From the NCBI GenBank assembly GCA_031549085.1, contig JAVBQL010000017.1, positions 1 through 42,509 of the forward strand: a stretch of DNA of 42,509 nucleotides, in the 5' to 3' direction. Below are positions 26,947-34,484 of this stretch, in pieces. This DNA comes from JAVBQL01 sp031549085 (lineage in GTDB: Bacteria > Spirochaetota > GWE2-31-10 > MWDO01). Both the position numbers and the translations under genes were made by a program. The notes beneath the pieces were generated by a model that searched no databases, was not told the origin of the DNA, and saw nothing but the letters and a program-made list of their open reading frames with translations. Position 1 is the stretch's first letter; each line of letters begins with the position of its first letter.

Positions 26947-27864
26947 TTAATCACTATATTTTACAATATAAAGATATGGTGATTTGTAGATATCACTTGC
27001 CAAAACCAATCCATAGTCATAGTATTGTTCACTATTGCAATCAATATCTATTCCTGCCTCATAATATGCTCTCCAAACAAGCTGATTGCAGTAAAATTTG
27101 TCTGTTGACATCTTATCAGTAAAATACATATTATAATCTTTACCAATCTGTGCCAAGCCAAACTCAACAGCTTTGTTAATTAATTCCTCATCTGCATTAT
27201 GCACTCTCATTACTACAACAAAATCGTCATAGTCTTGTAGCTGACGTAGAGGATACAATGCAACTTCAGGTTCATACAGTCCATTAGTAGTTAAAAATAC
27301 TTTTGAAAAATCATTTATTGGGTCCTCTACACATAATAGTGCATGATGTACAATATTTTCACTATCAAGCCCCATAAGGATAGGATTTCTAGTAACACTT
27401 AAGAGAATATCCCCTTTCTTTATTCCATCAAAAGTTATTTCACAGCTCTTATCTTGATATTTTTCATCATATATTTTTTGAAATGTAAGTTCTCTTTTAG
27501 CAATCTTTACTAACACTCCAGCAGTAACTGTACTTTTGTATATTTCTGGAATATTAAAAATATTCAATCCATCTTTTCCAATAAATTTGAGATCTTTTTG
27601 TATCTCATTAATAAGCCACGATTTCTTATATGCATCTGGGAAAAGATTTAACTTCTTTTCAAACTCAAGCTTTAAATCACTCTCACTCACTAGATAATTT
27701 TCATTTAAATTATCATACCCCACATCATCATAAATAGCTGTAGTGATTAGCTCATCCTCACTATCAATGCTATTATTACAGTTAAACAACCCCAATACAA
27801 CAAAAAAAGCAAAAAAACAAAATATTATATTTTCTTTACTTTCATGTTTTTTAATACTAGACAT
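26947..27864 (-). CDS. Permuted NlpC/P60-type (YiiX/DUF830-like) lipoprotein
   Basis: 305 aa with the start ATG at 27864 preceded by AGGAGG. The N-terminus (about 12-30) is a signal with FNC as lipobox. KKGDILLS, the His in ENIVHHALLCVED and the Cys in FYCNQLVWRAYYEAGID are the core motifs of circularly permuted NlpC/P60 proteins, in the order His then Cys. These hydrolyse or bind peptidoglycan peptides or acyl groups. It is the first gene of the lipoprotein cluster, 32 bases before the C39-like gene. Confidence 0.8.
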   Translation of the reverse strand: MSSIKKHESKENIIFCFFAFFVVLGLFNCNNSIDSEDELITTAIYDDVGYDNLNENYLVSESDLKLEFEKKLNLFPDAYKKSWLINEIQKDLKFIGKDGLNIFNIPEIYKSTVTAGVLVKIAKRELTFQKIYDEKYQDKSCEITFDGIKKGDILLSVTRNPILMGLDSENIVHHALLCVEDPINDFSKVFLTTNGLYEPEVALYPLRQLQDYDDFVVVMRVHNADEELINKAVEFGLAQIGKDYNMYFTDKMSTDKFYCNQLVWRAYYEAGIDIDCNSEQYYDYGLVLASDIYKSPYLYIVKYSD

Positions 27865-28523
27865 ATTACATTCCTCCTATAAAATTTAAATCAAGAGAAA
27901 GTATATTATCCAAAATTATAAATCAAGAATATTTACAAATGATATTGTAAAATACACACCTATTATTAAAATAATATCTAGTATTTGTTATCAGTAGACA
28001 TTATATATCAATAAAATCTACTCTTTATAACTCCTTACCAATCTTTCCTATTTTATTAATCATTCCACTTAATAAAGAAATCGCTCTAACCTCTGCATTA
28101 GAGGTGGACCCTTTCTCTCTATATAATCAATTAAGCTAAGAGTCGTAAACCCATCTACAACTTCTACTCCATAGATTCTACTAATAGGCTTTTACATTAC
28201 CAAAAACACCATAAATAGTTGAGTTTGAAATTATCGTTCTGAAATTTGAGTTTATTGATATTCCAAATGGAGTGTTATATACAATAAAAAAACTCCAGTT
28301 ATTTCAATGTTTATTAGAATAGTCAATATATTTTATAATACATAGTTTAGACAATAAATATTAATAAGAATCATACTATCTTTAATCTATAAATAATAGT
28401 TCATCTCCACTCAATCTATTTAGATTAGTTTAAAAAATGATTTTATGGGTTGATAACTTTAATATCAGGGACAACTATATACTATTTTATTCTCTTACAA
28501 GCCCCCCTTCTTTCTGTTCTTAT
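27865..28523. other. Intergenic region with gene remnants
   Basis: No intact gene is visible. On the minus strand, 28192-28305 reads as a beta-helix-like fragment (GISINSNFRTIISNSTIYGV...). A second short frame at 28069-28190 reads RIYGVEVVDGFTTLSLIDYI and ends RLERFLY. Both have in-frame stops on each side and no starts, so they look like leftovers of deleted genes. Confidence 0.4.
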
Positions 28524-29504
28524 CTATTTTTTTGTAGGACTAAAAAAACAATCTCTCCTACTCTCCATAAACTTCTCAAAGGAGATCAATTTCTCATCAA
28601 GTCGTCTAAAAACCTCCCCTACCCTTCTCTCTTGTAGCTCTATATCAAATAGCAGACTATTGCTTTTAAAGAGGTGATGGTTCCCAAGTGCACCCACTAT
28701 TTTTCTATCTATCTCCTCTTTTTGCTCATTAGACAGGGCTCTATACTCTCTCAAACACTCTTTTTTGACATAATCATCATACTCTTTTTTGTCTCTCTCT
28801 TGGTAGGTACTTCTATTTGTGCTCTTTTTACTACCTCTTTTTTTTGCCTCATAGATATCATCAATCCAATTATCCTTTATAGACATATACAGATAACTAG
28901 ATTTTTTCTTGATTGATTGTGGGTTGTGGTTGAGTATATAGTTAAATTGCTCTATTTTATCTCTTATATAGCTAATTTGGTTAGAGTTTAGAATTTTTTC
29001 TGCTTGTTTTTCCGATATATTGTTTGATATGAGCTCCAGTTTAATGTTCTCTCTCTCTCCTCTATCTAAACAATCAACTACCTCTGTGTCATCTGTTTTT
29101 ATATCTGTTTTATCATCTGTTAAAGATCTGGTTTTTTTCCCACGCCCTTTAGGTATTTCTCCACCATCCATTTGGGAATTTTTTTCATACTTGCTTATGA
29201 GTTCACTCAATAGGTTTTCATCTTCAAAGGCATACCAATTTGTTCTGTCATACCTATTTTTGCTATGCCTGTTTTTTACGATTATTTTTGCCTTTATTAG
29301 CTTTTCAATTGCATATCTTATCTTATCAATAGATAAAAAATTAAACTTTTCCAAAAGCTCATTTAGTGTCTGATATGTCCAATATTTTCCATCAATGAAG
29401 TTTTTGTTGTTTTGTCTATTTTTTGAGACCCAAAATGCGATGTGCTGCAAGATTATGGCTGCATTAACTCCATAGTCCTTTGACAATGATTCGTCAAAAT
29501 ACAT
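28524..29504 (-). CDS. Winged-helix replication-initiator-like protein
   Basis: 326 aa, the start ATG preceded by AAGGGGG. The N-terminal about 100 residues (YGVNAAIILQHIAFWVSKNR ... TYQTLNELLEKFNFLSIDKI) are a winged-helix domain common in plasmid and phage replication initiators and DnaD-like proteins. A Lys/Asp-rich linker follows, then a helical region with SSYLYMSIKDNWIDD, similar to replication-protein C-termini. It lies divergent to the parA operon across an AT-rich region, as in many plasmids, so it most likely starts replication of this replicon. Confidence 0.7.
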   Translation of the reverse strand: MYFDESLSKDYGVNAAIILQHIAFWVSKNRQNNKNFIDGKYWTYQTLNELLEKFNFLSIDKIRYAIEKLIKAKIIVKNRHSKNRYDRTNWYAFEDENLLSELISKYEKNSQMDGGEIPKGRGKKTRSLTDDKTDIKTDDTEVVDCLDRGERENIKLELISNNISEKQAEKILNSNQISYIRDKIEQFNYILNHNPQSIKKKSSYLYMSIKDNWIDDIYEAKKRGSKKSTNRSTYQERDKKEYDDYVKKECLREYRALSNEQKEEIDRKIVGALGNHHLFKSNSLLFDIELQERRVGEVFRRLDEKLISFEKFMESRRDCFFSPTKK

Positions 29505-29589
29505 TTTTCCCCCTTAAATTTATAACCACTTTAAGAAGAGAAAAGCTTTTTTTAAAATTGTTTATTTTGAATTTTTTTTATAAAAAAGC

Positions 29590-29618
29590 TTGACAAGACG
29601 ATAGATCTCTATTATACT
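29590..29618 (+). promoter_or_regulatory. Strong promoter for a short RNA
   Basis: Perfect TTGACA (29590-29595), 17-base spacer, TATACT (29613-29618). No gene of normal size follows before the terminator at 29667. Confidence 0.75.
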
Positions 29619-29638
29619 AATTTTAGAATTTATTAATG

Positions 29639-29666
29639 AGTATAATACGTTTATGCGTTTTGTCTT
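29639..29666 (-). promoter_or_regulatory. Probable rep promoter
   Basis: Minus strand: AAGACA (29666-29661), 16-base spacer, TATACT (29644-29639), directed at the 29504 gene. It faces the plus-strand promoter about 20 bases away, so the two would interfere. Confidence 0.45.
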
Positions 29667-29701
29667 AAAAAATCAATCTTCGCCAAAAGATTGATTTTTT
29701 T
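29667..29701. terminator. Bidirectional terminator
   Basis: Arms AAAAAATCAATCTT (29667-29680) and AAGATTGATTTTTT (29687-29700) are perfect complements around a six-base loop, with an A run before and a T run after. Confidence 0.85.
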
Positions 29702-29819
29702 ATTCTCTATTGGTTACTTCATAAATTTGATCCTTTAAAAAATCTATATATTTTTAATAAAAGTTATATATATTAATTAAATGAATAGATCAACATAAAT
29801 ATTCTTTTTTTTAATTAGG

Positions 29820-29847
29820 TTGACAAAAAGGTATAAATATATAATAT
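29820..29847 (+). promoter_or_regulatory. Probable parA promoter
   Basis: TTGACA (29820-29825), 16-base spacer, TAATAT (29842-29847), leaving a 5' leader of about 140 bases before the parA ATG. Confidence 0.6.
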
Positions 29848-29994
29848 TGTTATTGATATTTACCGATATATTAACCAGTATAGCATATTGTTGCTCTTTT
29901 TTATTGGGTGTTGTGCAGAATTTCGTAAATTTTTTTTATAATTTTCTGAACTATTATAAATATTGAATTTTATTAAAGTATAGGATTAAACAGT

Positions 29995-30933
29995 ATGAAG
30001 GTTACCTACTATGAGGCTGCAAAGCTGGTCGACTCTACATATCAGGTTGTAAAAGAGTGGGCTGAAGAGGGACGAATACAAAAATATGAAGATGAGAATG
30101 GGAAAGCTGTCGTTGACAAAAGGGAGCTTTTAAGTACACTACCAACTATTATAACCCTATTTAATCAAAAAGGTGGTGTTGGCAAGAGCTCTGACTGCAT
30201 CATACTTGGTGACTACTATGATATGAGGGGCATTAAAACTCTGCTTGTCGATTTTGATCCGCAAAGCAGCCTAACCCTTACAAGTTTTAGCTATAAAATT
30301 TTTGAAGATGATAGCAAACCGATTCCAACCCTATATGACTACTTTGAAAAGAGGACAAACCTCTCAAAAATTGTTATGAAGTATAATGATAACATTGACA
30401 TACTCCCCTCCTCCTACGATTTGGAGAATAAGGCATATATGGATACTGCAGACCTTGATGAGAAGGTTAAAGATTTTATGACACTTTTTAGAAAATATCA
30501 AATCGTTATAATTGATTGTCCTCCAGCCTTTAATGCGATGTCAAGGTTGGGTCTGCTTCTTGCAAACTATATCTTCCTTCCAATTCAACCAGAGCCACTT
30601 GTCTTTAGAGGCTTAAGACTAGCGATGAAATCTATTGAGAAGATGAAGAAGTTTAATGAGAGGTTTATCGATTTCAAAATTGCAATATCACTCCATGAGG
30701 CGAGAACGACACGTATTCGCTCCTCATATGAGGAGTCAATCAGAGAAAACCCAATGACGAAAAACAATGTCTTTCTAAATACAATTCCAAACTTCATTGG
30801 GATTGTTGAGCGTGGTAGTAATAAAGATAATATATTTAGCGTCTACAGTAAGACAAACCCTGCAATAAGCAGGCTTCTGACCTTCTGTGATGAGGTAGAT
30901 AGATTTATATATGATGAACGGGTGAAGAATTGA
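29995..30933 (+). CDS. parA: ParA-family partition ATPase with N-terminal DNA-binding segment
   Basis: 312 aa. Residues of about 1-45 (TYYEAAKLVDSTYQVVKEWAEEGRIQ...) resemble a MerR/excisionase-type helix-turn-helix, as in type Ia ParA proteins that repress their own operon. The ATPase follows: deviant Walker A KGGVGKSS, LLVDFDPQSSLT (Walker A prime), and VIIDCPPAF (Walker B). ParA moves DNA copies apart by cycling on the nucleoid with a centromere-binding partner. AGGA precedes the ATG at 29995. The partner gene at 31060 follows in the same direction. Confidence 0.9.
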   Translation: MKVTYYEAAKLVDSTYQVVKEWAEEGRIQKYEDENGKAVVDKRELLSTLPTIITLFNQKGGVGKSSDCIILGDYYDMRGIKTLLVDFDPQSSLTLTSFSYKIFEDDSKPIPTLYDYFEKRTNLSKIVMKYNDNIDILPSSYDLENKAYMDTADLDEKVKDFMTLFRKYQIVIIDCPPAFNAMSRLGLLLANYIFLPIQPEPLVFRGLRLAMKSIEKMKKFNERFIDFKIAISLHEARTTRIRSSYEESIRENPMTKNNVFLNTIPNFIGIVERGSNKDNIFSVYSKTNPAISRLLTFCDEVDRFIYDERVKN

Positions 30934-31013
30934 TTTTTTTAAAGTCCCCTACCCTCCTTAAAATTTTTTTAGATAGGGTTTAGCATCTTTTCTTCCAAGT
31001 CAAAAAAAACAGT

Positions 31014-31037
31014 GCTCTATTGTACACTAAATAGAGC
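31014..31037. promoter_or_regulatory. Inverted repeat between parA and its partner
   Basis: Perfect 8-base arms GCTCTATT (31014-31021) and AATAGAGC (31030-31037) with an 8-base spacer. There is no T run, so a binding site (operator or partition site) is more likely than a terminator. Confidence 0.5.
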
Positions 31038-31059
31038 CCAAAAGGGTGTGGTATAAAAA

Positions 31060-31827
31060 ATGGCTAAAAAAAAGAGCTTTAATGTTGAAGAGGATATTTT
31101 AGGCATTGCTAATGAGATAAAAAATATAAAAGATGAAACCAAAGAGTCCCTAAAAAACCTGACAGATAATCCAAACAGAGAGAACTTTGAGAGTGCAGTT
31201 GTTGTTCTAAAAGAGGACACCTCTTTAGATGAAAAAAACAGAAGGCGGATAATTGAGGCTTTAAGCAGCAAATATTTTGAGCTATTCGATTTTAATAATT
31301 GTCCAGATGACTATCAGACACTAAAAGGTGAGGCGAAGTTTTTATCTGGTCTAACGCAATATAATTTTTTATTGATGGCACAAAGACTCTTAAAGATTCG
31401 AGATGGGGAGCTCTACCTTGAAGATGGATACAAGAGCTTTAAGGATTTTATAGAAAACGAGATAGAGCTTTCTCGCCAGACAGCATACAAATATATCGAT
31501 ATTGTCCTCTACTATGGTGACCGTGTCGTTCCGGGGCGACATGAGAGCGAAAGCTTTGACTACACAAAATTGCTCCCATTTATACCACTCCTAAAGGCTG
31601 ATGATAGCACAATTCCAAAAGAGGAGATAAAAACAAAAACAATAGATGAGATGAAGCGACTCTCCCGCGTTAGAATGACAGAGGAGGCAAATAGCCTTAA
31701 AGAGAGGTATGGAATAGTAATTTCAGCTACAAAAAATAGAGGCTTACTGAACAAAATAAAAAATGAGATAAAAAAACTATCTCGATCAGAATTTGATGAG
31801 CTTTTGGATTATCTTAAAAACCTCTAA
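31060..31827 (+). CDS. Plasmid-partition partner, helix-turn-helix (ParB-like / Borrelia PF49-like)
   Basis: 255 aa, largely helical and charged. The central FIENEIELSRQTAYKYIDIV is a helix-turn-helix closely resembling the motif of Borrelia plasmid-partition proteins (Plasmid_parti family, paralogous family 49). It lacks the ParB Spo0J/nuclease motifs. Position directly after parA supports a role as centromere-binding partner. The start is uncertain because only a weak ribosome site (GGTGTGG) precedes the ATG at 31060. Confidence 0.65.
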   Translation: MAKKKSFNVEEDILGIANEIKNIKDETKESLKNLTDNPNRENFESAVVVLKEDTSLDEKNRRRIIEALSSKYFELFDFNNCPDDYQTLKGEAKFLSGLTQYNFLLMAQRLLKIRDGELYLEDGYKSFKDFIENEIELSRQTAYKYIDIVLYYGDRVVPGRHESESFDYTKLLPFIPLLKADDSTIPKEEIKTKTIDEMKRLSRVRMTEEANSLKERYGIVISATKNRGLLNKIKNEIKKLSRSEFDELLDYLKNL

Positions 31828-31988
31828 AAAAAGAGCAGAGACCTTCAAAATGATTTTTTAAAAAAAATCCATCTTTTATACTCTTTACTAGCAATTTTTG
31901 TTAAATAATTTTATATATATTCTATATCTTCTGATAATCTACACATTTAAGCTTAAGAGCTACAATTCTTTTGCAAAAGAGGTATGCA

Positions 31989-33227
31989 ATGGTAAAAAAG
32001 ATAATACTTTTACTGGTGATTATGGCTTTTGTTCTCATCTTTTTTGAAACACTATCAAGCGGTGGCTTTGATTGGACTATATTTAGAGATCTCCTTTTTC
32101 CAAAAAGAGAACTTTTTATAGATAAGACTCTAGCTAAAAGAACTTCAAAAACAGTACTGCCTATATATGATAGTACTAGCGATGGATATCCTTTTAAATA
32201 TGATGAGGCATACTCATTTGCACAAGGAATTGCTGCAGTTAAGCTTGATGGTAAGTGGGGCTATATAAATAGAGAGGGCATGGTTATAGTCCCTATTCAA
32301 TATGATGACCTCTCATATTTTGTTGGTGAGGAGCTTTTGGTGGTATCCATCTCTAACCACTGGGGTTTTATAAATAGAGTGGGGGAGACAGTGATTCCCC
32401 TGAACTATGATGATGCAAAGTGGTTTTCCAATGGTCTTGCTCCCATTAAACTTAACAATAAGTGGGGCTATATTAATATATATGGAACTATTGTTATCCC
32501 CCTTAAATATGACTATGCTAATACATTCTATGAGGGCTTTGCTACTGTTGAGCAGGGTGATAAAAAGGGTATTATTAACACGAGTGGGGTGGAGGTTGTT
32601 CCTGTTAAATATGATGATGTGGGGTGGTTCTCTGAAGGTCTTGCAAAAGTAAAGCTTAATGAAAAGTGTGGTTATGTCAATATAGATGGCTATCTCGTTA
32701 CCCACCTAAAGTATGACTCTACCTATAATTTTTCTGATGGTCTTGCGGCGGTAGAGCTTAATTGGAGGTGGGGCTATATTGATATGAGTGGCAGAGAGGT
32801 TATTGCTAGGCACTATGACTATGCTGACGATTTTTCTGAAGGAGTTGCTAGGGTAGTCCTCAACCAGAGCTATGGATTTATTGATAAGAGCGGTAAGACA
32901 GTAATCCCTATAAAATATGATGATGCCAGCAATTTTTCTGATGGTCTTGCCCGTATATCTTATGGAGAGAGCTATGGGTTTATTGATAAGAGAAACAATA
33001 TGGTGATTTCCCCTAAATATGATTATGCTAGTTCATTCTATGAAGGGCTTGCCTGTGTCAGAGTAGATGAGAAGTGGGCTATTATTGATAAGAGTGGCAG
33101 AGAGATTATCCCTGCGATTTATGATGATATTAACCCATTTTCTGAGGGCTTTGCTTGTGTAAAACTTAATGGCAAATATGGGTTTGTTGATATAGATGGA
33201 AACCCACTCATCTCAAGAGAGATATGA
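31989..33227 (+). CDS. Membrane-anchored WG-repeat protein, 10 repeats
   Basis: 412 aa from the ATG at 31989 (MVKKIILLLVIMAFVLIFFE; AGAGG upstream). A TTG at 31971 is in frame but overlaps the ribosome site. The N-terminal hydrophobic stretch is an uncleaved anchor or signal. Ten WG units follow, one with WG changed to WA (KWAIIDKSGR). It is homologous in start and order to the next gene (MVKKLIFLLLVI), eight bases apart, so they form a tandem pair. No effector gene lies immediately upstream, unlike the other WG clusters. Confidence 0.8.
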   Translation: MVKKIILLLVIMAFVLIFFETLSSGGFDWTIFRDLLFPKRELFIDKTLAKRTSKTVLPIYDSTSDGYPFKYDEAYSFAQGIAAVKLDGKWGYINREGMVIVPIQYDDLSYFVGEELLVVSISNHWGFINRVGETVIPLNYDDAKWFSNGLAPIKLNNKWGYINIYGTIVIPLKYDYANTFYEGFATVEQGDKKGIINTSGVEVVPVKYDDVGWFSEGLAKVKLNEKCGYVNIDGYLVTHLKYDSTYNFSDGLAAVELNWRWGYIDMSGREVIARHYDYADDFSEGVARVVLNQSYGFIDKSGKTVIPIKYDDASNFSDGLARISYGESYGFIDKRNNMVISPKYDYASSFYEGLACVRVDEKWAIIDKSGREIIPAIYDDINPFSEGFACVKLNGKYGFVDIDGNPLISREI

Positions 33228-33235
33228 GGGTATTT

Positions 33236-34417
33236 ATGGTAAAAAAACTAATATTTTTATTGCTTGTTATAGCTGCCGTTTTTATCTTTTTTGATATTCT
33301 ATCTGGTAGTGACTCTGATAATGAGAGCCCCTCTATGGGGAATAAAGATGATCCCCCCAATTTTGAAGAGAGCTTCGCCTTTAAATATGATCATGCGAGA
33401 CCATTCTCTAATGGCCTTGCAGCTGTAGAACTTGATAAAAAGTGGGGTTATATTGACCTAAGTGGAGATGTTGCAATTCCCTTTAAATATGCTATTCCAA
33501 ACTCTTTTTCGGGGGAGGGACTTGCTCCTGTGGGATTCGCTCGCAGTTGGGGATTTATAGATCGAAGCGGAAAGATAGCAATCTCTCTAAAATATGATAA
33601 GGTGTGGAATTTTAAAGATGGGCTAGCCCTTGTGGAGGCAGACAGTGGAAAATATGGTTATATAGATAAAAATGGTGCTACCATAATTCCCATTAAATAT
33701 GATGATGGGCACCCCTTTAAAGGTGGTATAGCTCGTGTGGAGCATAATGAAAAGATGGGATTTATAGATAGGGAGGGGAGAGAGATAATCTCTCTTAAGT
33801 ATGACTACTTATCAGACTTTTTCGAGGGGTTTGCGGTTGCGACGCTTTATGGCAAGTGTGGTTATATAGATTTGGAGGGGAGAAAAGTGACCTCTTTTAA
33901 ATATGATGCTCTACTTGATTTCTCTGAAGGGGCTGGGGCTGTAAAAGTAGGGGATAGGTGGGGCTTTGTGGATAGAGAGGGAAAGGAGATAGTTTCTCCA
34001 ATATACAGTGGTGTCTGGCCATTTTCTGAGGGGCTTGCCCATGTAAAATATAGGGGAGAGCATGGCTTTATTGATAGAGCGGGAGAGAGGGTTATTCCAT
34101 TTAAATATCACAATGCATACTCATTTTCTGAGGGGCTTGCAGCGGTAGAGCTTGATAAAAAATGGGGCTTTATCAATAAGAAGGGGGAGATCACTGTTCC
34201 TATAAAATATGACCAAACAAACCCATTTAATGGTGGCCTTGCAGCAGTAAAACTTGATAAGAAGTGGGGTTTTATTGATGTTAGTGGTAAAGAGGTGGGC
34301 CCTCTCTCCTATGATGATATTTTTCCATTTACTGAGGGCTATGCGGCAGTAGAACTTAATGGAAAGTGGGGATTTATAGATAGAGAGGGAAGGCCACTTA
34401 TATATACAAAAGAGTAG
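33236..34417 (+). CDS. Membrane-anchored WG-repeat protein, 10 repeats
   Basis: 393 aa from the ATG at 33236 (MVKKLIFLLLVIAAVFIFFD), with GAGGG six bases upstream; the ATG at 33224 lies before this ribosome site. An anchor and a short Ser/Asp-rich spacer precede ten WG units (KWGYIDLSGD to KWGFIDREGR). It is co-transcribed with and duplicated from the 31989 gene. Confidence 0.8.
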   Translation: MVKKLIFLLLVIAAVFIFFDILSGSDSDNESPSMGNKDDPPNFEESFAFKYDHARPFSNGLAAVELDKKWGYIDLSGDVAIPFKYAIPNSFSGEGLAPVGFARSWGFIDRSGKIAISLKYDKVWNFKDGLALVEADSGKYGYIDKNGATIIPIKYDDGHPFKGGIARVEHNEKMGFIDREGREIISLKYDYLSDFFEGFAVATLYGKCGYIDLEGRKVTSFKYDALLDFSEGAGAVKVGDRWGFVDREGKEIVSPIYSGVWPFSEGLAHVKYRGEHGFIDRAGERVIPFKYHNAYSFSEGLAAVELDKKWGFINKKGEITVPIKYDQTNPFNGGLAAVKLDKKWGFIDVSGKEVGPLSYDDIFPFTEGYAAVELNGKWGFIDREGRPLIYTKE

Positions 34418-34484
34418 GTTCTCCTAGTCATATTTAATAATATGTCGCCCCGATGAGTATAACACTTTTCTAAAGGAAGCAGCA

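Larger units (their letters stand above)
29625..29701 (+). ncRNA. Candidate small regulatory RNA of about 75 nt
   Basis: It runs from the expected start after the 29590 promoter to the T run of a perfect terminator. The only frame is ten codons (ATG at 29637, MSIIRLCVLS) without a ribosome site. The location between rep and par suggests copy-number control or interference with rep transcription, since it faces the probable rep promoter. Confidence 0.5.
29505..29994. other. AT-rich rep-par intergenic region, candidate origin
   Basis: 490 bases with very low G+C, holding facing promoters, a bidirectional terminator and the parA promoter, each listed separately. I did not find convincing iterons. 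A replication origin here or inside rep is expected from the gene order only. Confidence 0.45.
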
